In this document: positions 46,560-56,136 of the stretch, one piece after another
How the letters are laid out: each line of letters opens with the position of its first letter
Position numbering within the stretch: the first letter of the stretch is position 1
Source of the DNA: Pseudomonas bubulae
Lineage (GTDB): Bacteria > Pseudomonadota > Gammaproteobacteria > Pseudomonadales > Pseudomonadaceae
DNA: 64,000 bases
NCBI RefSeq assembly: GCF_900618535.1
Contig: NZ_UYJA01000001.1
Coordinates: 992,001 to 1,056,000 of the forward strand
Direction of reading: 5' to 3'
Notes under the pieces: generated by a model
What the model was told of the DNA's origin: nothing
The model's input: the letters and a program-made list of their open reading frames with translations, nothing else
Databases searched by the model: none
Program-made: the position numbers and the translations under genes

Positions 46560-47981
46560 ATGAGCGAACAAATTCCCGTCCAGATACTTGAATCATTTGA
46601 GGCTCCCCGACCAAGAGCCGCAAAAACCAATAACAAGTCCAGCGACAACCTGATTCATACCCGCAGTTTCACCGGCCTGTTTCGCACCCTGCGAATCGTG
46701 GGAGCAGGCCTGTTGTTTTTACTGTTCTTTGGCACCGTATGGCTCAACTGGGACGGCCGTCAGGCAGTGCTGTGGGACTTGTCTGAAAGCAAGTTTCATA
46801 TATTCGGCGCGACCTTCTGGCCGCAGGATTTCATCCTGCTTTCGGCACTGCTGATCATTGCCGCCTTTGGCCTGTTTGCAATCACGGTATTTGCCGGGCG
46901 CGTATGGTGTGGCTACACCTGCCCGCAGAGCACCTGGACCTGGCTGTTTATGTGGTGCGAAAAGATCACCGAAGGTGACAGAAACCAGCGCATAAAGCTG
47001 CAAGCAGCGCCCTGGCGCCTGAACAAGATCCTGCGCCGAACGGCCAAGCACTCGTTGTGGCTGGCCATCAGCGTGATGACGGCACTGACCTTTGTCGGTT
47101 ATTTCACCCCGGTACGGCCACTGGCCACAGAGCTGCTGACCCTGGAGATCGCCGGTATCAGCCTGTTCTGGATGCTGTTTTTCACCGGCGCCACCTATAT
47201 CAGCGCCGGCTGGCTGCGCGAGGCAGTGTGCATGCACATGTGCCCGTATGCACGGTTCCAGAGCGTGATGTTCGACAAGGATACGCTGGCCATTTCCTAT
47301 GATGTGGCCCGTGGCGAAAACCGCGGCCCGCGCAAACGCGGGGTCGAACCCAAGCAGGCCGGGTTGGGTGATTGCATCGATTGCTATATGTGTGTGCAGG
47401 TATGCCCCACCGGGATAGATATTCGCGATGGCTTGCAGATGGAGTGCATCGGCTGCGCGGCCTGTATCGATGCCTGCGACTCGGTGATGGAGAAAATGGG
47501 TTACGCTCCGGGTCTGGTGCGTTATACCTCCGAGCACGAATTGCAAGGCGGCAAGACCCATTTGCTGCGTCCGCGGCTGATCGGCTATGCCGTGGTGCTG
47601 GTGGTGATGATCGGCGCGCTGGTGATGGCGCTGAATATGCGCACCATGGTGTCCCTGGATGTGATCAAGGATCGCGGTCTGTTCCGTGAGAACAGCCAGG
47701 GCCAGATCGAGAATATCTACAGCCTGAAAATCATCAACAAGACCCAGGAGCCTCAGCACTACCGGGTTTCGTTGCAGGACGGCGAGGCGTTCCAGTTGCA
47801 GGGTAAAACCGAACTGACCCTGGCCCCCGGCGAGATTGTCGACGTACCGGTGTCTGTGGCCCTGCTGGCCGAGCGCCCGAAAAGCAGCTCGCAGACCATC
47901 GAGTTTGTGGTCACTGACACTGATGAACCGAGCGTGCGCAGTGTGGCCAAAAGCCGTTTTGTTGCCCCGCTGAACCGTTAA
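46560..47981 (+). CDS. ccoG: Cytochrome oxidase accessory protein CcoG (FixG)
   Basis: This 473-residue membrane ferredoxin is involved in cbb3 oxidase copper-site assembly; CcoG of Rhodobacter reduces Cu(II). Five membrane segments are seen (about 50-75, 90-112, 165-185, 200-222, 345-365). Cys motifs are RVWCGYTCPQSTWTW and CMHMCPYARFQS. Two 4Fe-4S clusters follow in CIDCYMCVQVCPTGIDIRDG and CIGCAACIDACDSV, with a C-terminal Ig-like domain. It is isolated from any ccoNOP genes. The ATG at 46560 (MSEQIPVQ) is preferred over an in-frame ATG at 46536. Confidence 0.95.
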   Translation: MSEQIPVQILESFEAPRPRAAKTNNKSSDNLIHTRSFTGLFRTLRIVGAGLLFLLFFGTVWLNWDGRQAVLWDLSESKFHIFGATFWPQDFILLSALLIIAAFGLFAITVFAGRVWCGYTCPQSTWTWLFMWCEKITEGDRNQRIKLQAAPWRLNKILRRTAKHSLWLAISVMTALTFVGYFTPVRPLATELLTLEIAGISLFWMLFFTGATYISAGWLREAVCMHMCPYARFQSVMFDKDTLAISYDVARGENRGPRKRGVEPKQAGLGDCIDCYMCVQVCPTGIDIRDGLQMECIGCAACIDACDSVMEKMGYAPGLVRYTSEHELQGGKTHLLRPRLIGYAVVLVVMIGALVMALNMRTMVSLDVIKDRGLFRENSQGQIENIYSLKIINKTQEPQHYRVSLQDGEAFQLQGKTELTLAPGEIVDVPVSVALLAERPKSSSQTIEFVVTDTDEPSVRSVAKSRFVAPLNR

Positions 47982-47996
47982 GCTGCAAATACTTTG

Positions 47997-48083
47997 TGTG
48001 GGAGCGGGCTTGCTCGCGACAGGATTGCTGCGGTGTGTCAGGCAAATCGCAGTCAGGCCATCGCGAGCAAGCCCGCTCCCACA
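47997..48083. repeat. REP palindrome pair between ccoG and the MocR gene
   Basis: TGTGGGAGCGGGCTTGCTCGCGA is opposed to TCGCGAGCAAGCCCGCTCCCACA with a loop of about 40 bp. Confidence 0.87.
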
Positions 48084-48127
48084 CCATTGCCCCGCCAGTA
48101 ACCCAACGCCGGACCGAGCCTTATTCC

Positions 48128-49540
48128 ATGAAACGCTACGAAAAATTTGCCGACGATATTGCCGAACTGATTCGCTCCGGGGTGCTCGGCCCCGGCCAGC
48201 GCGTGCCTTCGGTGCGCTATGCCAGCCAGACCTACGGCGTCAGCCCCTCGACGGTTTTTCAAGCCTATTATTTGCTGGAGCGTCGCGGTTTGATCCGGGC
48301 CAAGCCGCGCTCAGGCTATTTCGTCAACACCCATGCACCCAGTCCGTTTTGCGAGCCAGTGTTCAGCAGCCACGTCACCGAGTCCACCCAGGTGGATGTC
48401 AGCGCCCTGGTGTTTTCGGTGCTGGACTCGATCAAGGATCCGCACACCGTACCCTTTGGCTCGGCCTTCCCCAGCCCGATGCTGTTCCCTTTGCAACGCC
48501 TGGCCCGCTCGATGGCCACCGCCAGCCGCGAAATGGACCCGCGCATGGTGGTGACCGACATGTCCCCCGGCAACCCGCAATTACGCCGGCAAATCGCCCT
48601 GCGCTATATGGTCGGCGGGCTGATGCTGCCGATGGAGGAACTGCTGATCACCAATGGCGCGCTGGAGGCCCTCAACCTGTGCCTGCAGGCCGTCACCGAA
48701 CCCGGTGATCTGGTGGCCATCGAAGCCCCGGCGTTCTACGCCTGCCTGCAAGTGCTGGAACGGCTCAAGCTCAAGGCCGTGGAAATCCCGGTGCACCCGC
48801 GAGATGGCATCGACCTCGGCGTGCTGGCACAAACCCTTGAGCGCCACCCGATCAAGGCCGTGTGGTGCATGACCAGCTTTCAGAACCCGATTGGCGCGAC
48901 CATGCCAGAGGCCAAGAAACAGGCACTGGTGAAGTTGCTGAGTGACCATCAGGTGCCGTTGATCGAAGACGATGTGTACGCCGAGCTGTATTACGGTCAG
49001 CACCCGCCCAAGCCGGCCAAGGCGTTTGATACCGAAGGACTGGTGATGCATTGCGGCTCGTTTGCCAAAAGCCTGGCGCCGGGCTATCGCATTGGCTGGG
49101 TGGCTGCGGGGCGTTACGCGCAGAAAATCGAGCGGCTTAAACTGATGACCTCGCTGTGCGCCTCCATGCCAGCCCAGGCGGCGATTGCCGACTATTTGCA
49201 ACATGGCGGCTATGACCGCCACCTGCGTAAATTACGCTATGCCCTGGAAGAGCAGCAAAGCGCGATGCTGGCAGCGATAGGGCGTTATTTCCCGGCACAA
49301 ACCCGGGTCAGCCAGCCATCGGGAGGGTACTTTCTGTGGCTGGAGCTGCCCGAGCAAATGGACTCGCTCAAGCTGTTTCAGATGGCGTTGGCCCAAGGTA
49401 TCAGCATTGCGCCGGGGCCGATCTTCTCGGCTACCCAACGTTTTAGAAACTGCATCCGCCTGAACTACGGCAGCCCATGGGACGCTGCCTGCGAAAAGGC
49501 CATGGAGACCCTGGGCAAAATCGTCAAATCGTTCACTTGA
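48128..49540 (+). CDS. MocR-type GntR regulator with aminotransferase domain
   Basis: This 470-residue PLP-dependent regulator has an N-terminal GntR winged helix (about 1-75, RVPSVRYASQTYGVSPSTVF) and a class I aminotransferase-like domain (about 100-465). The PLP lysine is in MHCGSFAKSLAPGYRIGW and the Asp in IEDDVYAELYY. MocR proteins usually sense PLP or an amino acid and control a divergent gene. Here the flanking genes (ccoG, a lipoprotein) give no clear target. The ATG at 48128 is chosen because the GntR domain begins there; codons upstream are REP-derived. Confidence 0.9.
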   Translation: MKRYEKFADDIAELIRSGVLGPGQRVPSVRYASQTYGVSPSTVFQAYYLLERRGLIRAKPRSGYFVNTHAPSPFCEPVFSSHVTESTQVDVSALVFSVLDSIKDPHTVPFGSAFPSPMLFPLQRLARSMATASREMDPRMVVTDMSPGNPQLRRQIALRYMVGGLMLPMEELLITNGALEALNLCLQAVTEPGDLVAIEAPAFYACLQVLERLKLKAVEIPVHPRDGIDLGVLAQTLERHPIKAVWCMTSFQNPIGATMPEAKKQALVKLLSDHQVPLIEDDVYAELYYGQHPPKPAKAFDTEGLVMHCGSFAKSLAPGYRIGWVAAGRYAQKIERLKLMTSLCASMPAQAAIADYLQHGGYDRHLRKLRYALEEQQSAMLAAIGRYFPAQTRVSQPSGGYFLWLELPEQMDSLKLFQMALAQGISIAPGPIFSATQRFRNCIRLNYGSPWDAACEKAMETLGKIVKSFT

Positions 49541-49646
49541 TGCCCTCGTTCCTTCGGTAGTGGCTACAAAGTCTGAAGGACATTTCAACTGTGGGAGCGA
49601 GCAGGGAGGGTTGACCGGCAACAGCGTATCTACAGGGATCGCAATC

Positions 49647-50057
49647 TCACCCCGGCATACAGGTGAAGTCCGCCGTGTGGGCCACTTCCTTGCCGTGGCC
49701 ATCCACCAGGCGTGCACTCACTTCAGGCCCCAGGCTCGATTCGATCAATTCGTAATGCTCACCCGCTTTAAACCCGCTGTAGTTGACCTTACCCTGGCAA
49801 TCGACCTGGTTTTCATCACCCGTGGCACCTTCATACAGGTTCACGTCCAGCCGGTGGGCACCAGGCGTGACTTCAAAATAGCGGCCATCGTTGATGCTTT
49901 TGCCGTCTACGCGCTCGGCCATCAGGTCACTGTTGCCCTCTTCTTTCAGTCCGATCCAGGCTTCGCCCGGGTCCTGCTTGGGCATGGGCCCTGCACAAGC
50001 CGACAGCAACAGCACCAGGCTCAGGGACGGAATCAGCAGAAGCGGTTTAAGGTTCAT
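49647..50057 (-). CDS. PA0061/PA0062-family lipoprotein
   Basis: This 136-residue lipoprotein has lipobox LLSAC (Cys21). The mature domain contains APGAHRLDVNL-like residues (TPGAHRLDVNLYEGATGDEN) and three further Cys. It resembles the Pseudomonas PA0061/PA0062 family of unknown role. It is divergent from the RND operon at 50247. Confidence 0.8.
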   Translation of the reverse strand: MNLKPLLLIPSLSLVLLLSACAGPMPKQDPGEAWIGLKEEGNSDLMAERVDGKSINDGRYFEVTPGAHRLDVNLYEGATGDENQVDCQGKVNYSGFKAGEHYELIESSLGPEVSARLVDGHGKEVAHTADFTCMPG

Positions 50058-50246
50058 CGCAGTCGAGCCTCGAAACAATAGAGTAGGCCGCAAGCTTGCG
50101 GCGCCTCGCGCCTTGCGCCAAATGAATGAAAATGAAGGGAATTTCAGCCCTTTCCTAAAGGATCCTTCACGTTGCTGAAAGCTGAACGTTAGGTTTGAGC
50201 GGTGAGACTGCCGAGGTTTGCAATTCCACTCCTCGGAGGTTCTGGC

Positions 50247-53200
50247 ATGCTCGGGCTGGTAAAGACCGCACTGCACAAGCCGTACACGTTTATCGTGCTG
50301 GCGATTTTCATCTGCATCATCGGGCCACTTGCCGCTGTGCGGACCCCTACTGATGTATTTCCTGATATTGGCATTCCGGTAGTCGCCGTGGTCTGGCAAT
50401 ACACCAGCCTGGCACCTGCCGACATGGCCGGCCGGGTGATCTACACCTACGAACGCTCGCTGAGTACCACGGTCAACGACATCGAACATATCGAGTCGCA
50501 GTCATTGCCCGGCATGGGCATCGTGAAAATTTTCTTCCAGCCCGGCGTCGATATTCGCACCGCCAACGCGCAAGTGACCGCCGTGTCACAGACCGTGCTC
50601 AAGCAGATGCCGCCGGGGATTACCCCACCACTAATCCTTAATTACAGCGCGTCCACGGTGCCGATCCTGCAACTGGCGTTCTCCAGCCCGACACTTTCGG
50701 AAGCCAAAATCCGCGACCTGGTGCAGAACAATATCCGCCTGCCCCTGAGCGCCCTGCCGGGCCTGGCCATGCCGACGCCGATGGGTGGCAAGCAGCGTCA
50801 GATCACCCTCGACCTTGACCCCCAGGCACTGGCTGCCAAAGGCCTGTCCGCACAGGATGTGGGCAATGCCCTGGCAGCGCAAAACCAGATCATCCCGGTG
50901 GGCACCGCCAAGCTTGGCACCTATGAATACACGGTGTTGCTCAACAACAGCCCCAAGGCCATCGACGAACTCAATGACCTGCCGATCAAGACCGTCAATG
51001 GCGCCCTGATCACCATTGGCCAGGTGGCCCACGTACGTGACGGCTCGCCGCCGCAAACCAATATCGTGCGCGTCGACGGCCATCGTGCGGTGCTGATGCC
51101 GGCGCTGAAAAACGGCAATATCTCCACCCTGTCGATCGTCGACGGCATTCGCGCAATGCTGCCGCGTATCAACGAAACCCTGCCACCGTCGCTGAAAACC
51201 TCGTTGCTGGGCGACGCTTCGGTATTCGTCAAGCAATCGGTGGGCAGCGTGGCCCAGGAAGGCATCATTGCCGCCCTGCTGACCAGCGCAATGATTCTGC
51301 TGTTCCTCGGCAGCTGGCGTTCCACCCTGATCATTGCCGTGTCGATCCCCCTGGCCGTGCTGTCGGCCATCGCCCTGCTGGCCCTGAGCGGGCAAACCCT
51401 CAATGTCATGACCCTTGGCGGGCTGGCGCTGGCGGTGGGGATTCTGGTGGACGATGCCACAGTAACCATCGAGAACATTAACTGGCACCTCGAGCAAGGC
51501 AAGTCGGTGCGCGATGCGATCCTGGACGGCGCCAAGCAGATTGTCGGCCCGGCGTTCGTGTCGCTGCTGTGTATTTGCATCGTGTTTGTGCCGATGTTCA
51601 TGTTGCAGGGCATTGCTGGCTATCTGTTCCGGCCGATGGCGCTGTCGGTGATTTTCGCCATGGGCAGTTCCTTTATTCTGTCGCGCACTCTGGTGCCGAC
51701 CCTAGCGATGTTTCTGCTTAAGCCACATGTGCCGGAACAAGGTTCAGGGCATCACCCGGAAGACGGCTACATCAACCATCACGAGGGCGATCAGCACACC
51801 CGCCAGCACTCGGCACCAGTGCGTGCACTGCTGAGCTTTCAGGCGGGATTCGAGCGCCGTTTTTCGGCAGTACGGGACGCTTACTACGCCGTACTGGAAC
51901 TGGCCCTGGCCAATCGCAAACGCTTTCTGCTGGGTTTTATGGCCTGTGTACTGGCCTCCTTTGCCTTGCTGCCAAGCCTGGGCCAGGACTTTTTCCCGGC
52001 CACCGATGCCGGTGCCCTGGCCCTGCATGTGCGCTTGCCGCTGGGCACGCGCATTGAAGAAAGCGCTGCGGACTTCGATCGCATCGAGTCACGGATTCGA
52101 GAAATCATCCCCGCCGAGCAACTGGACACAGTGATCGACAATATCGGCATTCCGCTTAGCGGCATCGATATGGCCTACAGCAGCAGTGGCACTATCGGCC
52201 CGCAGGACGGTGATATTCAGGTCACCCTTAAAGAAGGCCACAGCCCGACGGCCGACTATGTAAAACGCTTGCGAGAAGCCCTGCCGGAGAGTTTCCCCGG
52301 CAGCCAGTTTGCCTTTATGCCTGCAGATATCAGCACCCAGATCCTCAATTTCGGAGCACCGGCTCCGCTGGACGTGAAAATTTCCGGGCGTGACGACGAG
52401 GCCAACCGCGCCTATGCCCTGGAGCTGCAACGTCGCCTGCAACATGTACCGGGAATTGCCGACCTGCGTATTCAGCAGTCGGTGGGTTACCCGTCGCTGC
52501 AGGTCAAGGTGGACCGCCTGCGCGCCAATGGCCTGGGGATTACCGAGCGCGATGTGACCAACAGCATGGTGGCGTCCCTGGCGGGCAGCTCCCAGGTAGC
52601 ACCGACCTTCTGGCTCAACCCGCAGAACGGTGTGTCTTATGGTGTGGTAGCCGCAACGCCGCAGTATCGTCTGGACAGCCTGCCGGCCCTCGAAGCCCTG
52701 CCCGTGACCGGCAGTAACGGCCAGTCACAAATCCTGGGCGGGCTGGCGACTATCAGCCGTGTGCAAAGCCCGGCCGTGGTCACTCACTACAACATTCAGC
52801 CGACGCTGGACCTCTACGCCAATATTCAGGGTCGCGATCTGGGCTCGGTGGCGGCCGATGTGCAAAAAGTAATTGATGGCGCAGCCAACCTGCGGCCCAA
52901 AGGCGCAATCATCAGCCTTCACGGCCAGATCGATGCCCTGCATGAAGCCTTCAGCGGCCTGAGCTTCGGCCTGCTCGGCGCGGTGGTGCTGATCTACTTG
53001 CTGATCGTGGTCAACTTCCAGTCGTGGCTCGATCCTTTTGTGATCATCACTGCCCTGCCCGCGGCCCTGGCCGGGATTGTGTGGATGCTTTTTCTCAGTG
53101 GTACCTCGCTGTCGGTGCCCGCCTTGACCGGAGCTATTTTGTGCATGGGGGTGGCTACCGCCAACTCGATCCTGGTGGTGAGCTTCTGCCGCGAACGCCT

Positions 53201-53468
53201 GGCCGAACATGGCGACGCTCTCAAGGCAGCAATGGAAGCGGGCTATACACGTTTCAGACCCGTGTGCATGACCGCACTGGCGATGATGATCGGCATGCTC
53301 CCGCTGGCCTTGTCAGAAGAACAGAACGCCCCCCTGGGACGCGCCGTTATTGGCGGTCTGATGCTAGCCACCGTTGCCACCCTGCTGTTCGTGCCCGTGG
53401 TCTTTAGCCTGGTGCACGGCCGTGAAAAAAATCGAGCTGCTGCTGGAGAAACTTCCCATGTCGTCTGA
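50247..53468 (+). CDS. RND efflux permease with His-rich insert
   Basis: This 1073-residue AcrB-superfamily permease has TM4 AVGILVDDATVTIENINWHL with the proton-relay Asp pair. It begins MLGLVKTALHKPYTF after GGAGG. Between the two membrane halves (about residues 495-530) is a hydrophilic insert with eight His (GHHPEDGYINHHEGDQHTRQ, then HS), which is unusual and could bind metal. The usual metal-exporter TM4 pattern (CzcA type) is not present, so the substrate is open. It is first in a permease-MFP-OMF operon, the reverse of the common order. Confidence 0.9.
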   Translation: MLGLVKTALHKPYTFIVLAIFICIIGPLAAVRTPTDVFPDIGIPVVAVVWQYTSLAPADMAGRVIYTYERSLSTTVNDIEHIESQSLPGMGIVKIFFQPGVDIRTANAQVTAVSQTVLKQMPPGITPPLILNYSASTVPILQLAFSSPTLSEAKIRDLVQNNIRLPLSALPGLAMPTPMGGKQRQITLDLDPQALAAKGLSAQDVGNALAAQNQIIPVGTAKLGTYEYTVLLNNSPKAIDELNDLPIKTVNGALITIGQVAHVRDGSPPQTNIVRVDGHRAVLMPALKNGNISTLSIVDGIRAMLPRINETLPPSLKTSLLGDASVFVKQSVGSVAQEGIIAALLTSAMILLFLGSWRSTLIIAVSIPLAVLSAIALLALSGQTLNVMTLGGLALAVGILVDDATVTIENINWHLEQGKSVRDAILDGAKQIVGPAFVSLLCICIVFVPMFMLQGIAGYLFRPMALSVIFAMGSSFILSRTLVPTLAMFLLKPHVPEQGSGHHPEDGYINHHEGDQHTRQHSAPVRALLSFQAGFERRFSAVRDAYYAVLELALANRKRFLLGFMACVLASFALLPSLGQDFFPATDAGALALHVRLPLGTRIEESAADFDRIESRIREIIPAEQLDTVIDNIGIPLSGIDMAYSSSGTIGPQDGDIQVTLKEGHSPTADYVKRLREALPESFPGSQFAFMPADISTQILNFGAPAPLDVKISGRDDEANRAYALELQRRLQHVPGIADLRIQQSVGYPSLQVKVDRLRANGLGITERDVTNSMVASLAGSSQVAPTFWLNPQNGVSYGVVAATPQYRLDSLPALEALPVTGSNGQSQILGGLATISRVQSPAVVTHYNIQPTLDLYANIQGRDLGSVAADVQKVIDGAANLRPKGAIISLHGQIDALHEAFSGLSFGLLGAVVLIYLLIVVNFQSWLDPFVIITALPAALAGIVWMLFLSGTSLSVPALTGAILCMGVATANSILVVSFCRERLAEHGDALKAAMEAGYTRFRPVCMTALAMMIGMLPLALSEEQNAPLGRAVIGGLMLATVATLLFVPVVFSLVHGREKNRAAAGETSHVV

Positions 53469-54624
53469 TCAAAAACCCTCGCGCAAGCGCTTGATATACC
53501 TGGGCATCGGTGGCCTGACCCTGGCCGCCTTGCTGGTCGCCAATGGGCTGGCCGCCCGCAGTCGCCATGAGCACGCGGTGAGCCAATGGACCGAAGCGGC
53601 CGCACTGCCGATTGTCAACGTATTCCAGCCCCTGCAGAACGCCCATGGCGATACCCTGCGCCTGCCCGCGCATCTGGAGGCCTGGAGCAAGGCGCCGATC
53701 CATGCCCGGGTCAACGGCTACCTGCAAAGCTGGCAAACCGACATTGGCAGCAAGGTCAAGGCCGGGCAGGTCCTGGCGGTTATCGACAGTCCGGATCTGG
53801 ATCAGCAACTGGCGCAGACCCGCGCCCATATGCTCCAGGAGCAAGCCAACGCCCGGCTCGCGGCCACTACGGCCACACGCTGGCAAAATCTGCTGGCAAG
53901 CCATTCGGTGTCGCGCCAGGAGGCTGACGAAAAGCTATCCAATGCTACCGCCGCCAAGGCCAATGCCCAAGCCGCTGAGGCGGATTACGCACGACTGTCG
54001 ACGCTGGAAGCCTACAAGACCATTCGCGCACCTTTTGCAGGCACCATCACCGCGCGCAATACCGATATCGGCCAGTTGATCAAGGCCGACACCGACAGCG
54101 ATACCGAGCTGTTCGATCTTGCTGACACGCACCAGCTGCGCCTGTATGTGCCAGTGCCACAGAACTACGCCAGCGTGATCCGCCCCGGCATGCAGGTACA
54201 ACTCAGTGTGCCGGAACATCCGGGGCAAATGTTCAACGCAAAACTGATCGGCAACTCGACAGCAATTGACCAGCGCTCCGGCACCCTGATGGCCCAGTTC
54301 GTCGCCCTCAACCCTGGTGACGCGCTGATGCCCGGCGACTATGCCGAGGCGCTACTGTCGATCCCGGCCGATACCCATGGCGTCAGTATCCCGGCCAGCG
54401 CCCTGATTTTCCGTGCCCAGGGCACACAGGTGGCAGTGCTCGACAAGGCCCGGCATGTGCATTTGCAAACGATCCATATCGGCCTTGATCTGGGCGAACG
54501 ACTGGTGATCGATCAAGGCCTTACGGCCACCGACACCGTCATCGACAATCCGCCCGACGCCTTGCGCGAAGGCGACTCGGTCAAGCTGGCCGACGCAGGA
54601 GCCCCCCATGCAGCCAAGGCTTAA
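53458..54624 (+). CDS. RND membrane fusion protein
   Basis: This 388-residue periplasmic adaptor has an N-terminal anchor (about 12-30) and a lipoyl/hairpin region (HARVNGYLQSWQTDIGSKVK, then TIRAPFAGTITARNTDIGQ). The beta-barrel and membrane-proximal domains follow. It links the preceding permease to the following channel. It overlaps the permease end by 11 bp and the OMF start by 17 bp, indicating strict co-translation. Confidence 0.9.
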   Translation: MSSDQKPSRKRLIYLGIGGLTLAALLVANGLAARSRHEHAVSQWTEAAALPIVNVFQPLQNAHGDTLRLPAHLEAWSKAPIHARVNGYLQSWQTDIGSKVKAGQVLAVIDSPDLDQQLAQTRAHMLQEQANARLAATTATRWQNLLASHSVSRQEADEKLSNATAAKANAQAAEADYARLSTLEAYKTIRAPFAGTITARNTDIGQLIKADTDSDTELFDLADTHQLRLYVPVPQNYASVIRPGMQVQLSVPEHPGQMFNAKLIGNSTAIDQRSGTLMAQFVALNPGDALMPGDYAEALLSIPADTHGVSIPASALIFRAQGTQVAVLDKARHVHLQTIHIGLDLGERLVIDQGLTATDTVIDNPPDALREGDSVKLADAGAPHAAKA

Positions 54625-56020
54625 ACGCAGCGCCCTGTTACTGACCCTGGCGTTGCAGGGTTGCTCACTGGCACCAGGCTACAAGGCACCCGACCTCAAG
54701 TTGCCCGAGCACTACCGTGAGCAAACCAGCGACGGCCCGTGGCACAGCGCGCAACCTGCCGACCAGCTCTCACCACAGTGGTGGCGGGTATACCAGGATG
54801 AACGCCTGAACAGCCTGCAACAGCAGTTGCTCAAGGCCAATCCGGATCTGGCCGCGGCACTGGCCCACTTCGATGCGGCGCAGGCGTATGCCAGCCAGTT
54901 GCACGCTGGGCTGTTCCCACAAATTACCGCCAGTGGCCAGCCGTTGCGCCAGCGTCAATCGGACAACCGTCCATTGCGCGGCAGTACTCAGCCATCGGTC
55001 TACAACAGCAATACGGCGGGATTTGCGTTGAATTTCGACCTCGACCTGTGGGGCAAAATCCGCAATCAGGTGGCGGCGGGCGATGCTCAAGCCCAGGCCT
55101 CGGCGGATGACCTGGCCGTCGCGCGTTTGAGCCTGCAACGCCAATTGGCCAGCCTGTATGTGCAACTTGACGGGCTGGATGCGCAGCAGCAAATCCTCAC
55201 CCGCTCGCTGGATGATTACGCTCAGGCCCTGCAACTGACCCGCTCGCGCTATCAGGGGCAGATCGCCTCGGAACTCGACCTGACCCGTGCCCAAAGCCAA
55301 CTGGCCGAAGCCGAGGCGCAGCTGGATGACGTCCGCGCCCAACGCAACCTGACCGAACACGCCATCGGTGAACTGGTGGGCGAACCTGCCAGCAACTTTC
55401 AGCTGGTGGCCAACTCGCAAACGCTAAACCTGCCTGATCAACCGCGCACCCTGCCCAGTACCCTGCTGCAACGGCGCCCCGACATCGCCGCGGCCGAGCG
55501 CCGGGTTTTCGCCGCCAATGCCGGGATCGGCGTAGCCAAGGCCGCCTGGTACCCGGACTTCAGCCTGACCGGCCTGCTTGGCGGGCAAACCCAGGGTAGC
55601 GGCAATTTGCTGTCTGCCGGTAACAGGTTCTGGGCGTTGGGGCCGTTGATCAACCTGCCGATTTTTGACGGCGGCAGGCTCGATGGCCAGGAACGCCAGG
55701 CCAGGGCCGAATTTGCAGAAGCATCAGCCCATTACCGTAGCCAGGTGCTGCACGCGGTGCGTGAAGTTGAAGACAACCTCGCCCAGCTGCGTGACCTGCA
55801 ACAGGAAAGCCTCGATGAACAGGCCGCAGCCAATGCCGCCGAACACACCCGGGCAATCGCCACCCACAGCTATGAAGCCGGCGCGGTGAGTTACCTGGAC
55901 GTAGTCACCGCACAGACTGCCGCCCTGCAGGCCCAGCGCCAGGTGCAGGCATTGCACACCCGACAGTTACAGGCCAGCGTAGGGTTATTGACGGCGTTGG
56001 GGGGTGGTTGGCAGGGCTGA
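54608..56020 (+). CDS. RND outer-membrane channel lipoprotein
   Basis: This 470-residue NodT/TolC-family lipoprotein has lipobox LALQGC (Cys19) followed by SLAPGYKAPD. Conserved LLQRRPDIAAAERRVFAANA and LPIFDGGRLDGQ motifs occur. It is the outer-membrane duct of the operon's pump and overlaps the adaptor gene upstream. A REP element follows the stop. Confidence 0.9.
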   Translation: MQPRLKRSALLLTLALQGCSLAPGYKAPDLKLPEHYREQTSDGPWHSAQPADQLSPQWWRVYQDERLNSLQQQLLKANPDLAAALAHFDAAQAYASQLHAGLFPQITASGQPLRQRQSDNRPLRGSTQPSVYNSNTAGFALNFDLDLWGKIRNQVAAGDAQAQASADDLAVARLSLQRQLASLYVQLDGLDAQQQILTRSLDDYAQALQLTRSRYQGQIASELDLTRAQSQLAEAEAQLDDVRAQRNLTEHAIGELVGEPASNFQLVANSQTLNLPDQPRTLPSTLLQRRPDIAAAERRVFAANAGIGVAKAAWYPDFSLTGLLGGQTQGSGNLLSAGNRFWALGPLINLPIFDGGRLDGQERQARAEFAEASAHYRSQVLHAVREVEDNLAQLRDLQQESLDEQAAANAAEHTRAIATHSYEAGAVSYLDVVTAQTAALQAQRQVQALHTRQLQASVGLLTALGGGWQG

Positions 56021-56034
56021 CGCCCTGCGCATCA

Positions 56035-56119
56035 GTGGGAGCAGGCTTGCCCGCGATGGCAACACCGCGATTTGCCTGACAGAACGCAGTGCTTGCATCG
56101 CGGGCAAGCCCGCTCCCAC
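56035..56119. repeat. REP palindrome pair after the second RND operon
   Basis: GTGGGAGCAGGCTTGCCCGCGA is opposed to TCGCGGGCAAGCCCGCTCCCAC. It lies between convergent operons. Confidence 0.87.
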
Positions 56120-56136
56120 AGGTTGGGGCGTCTGTC

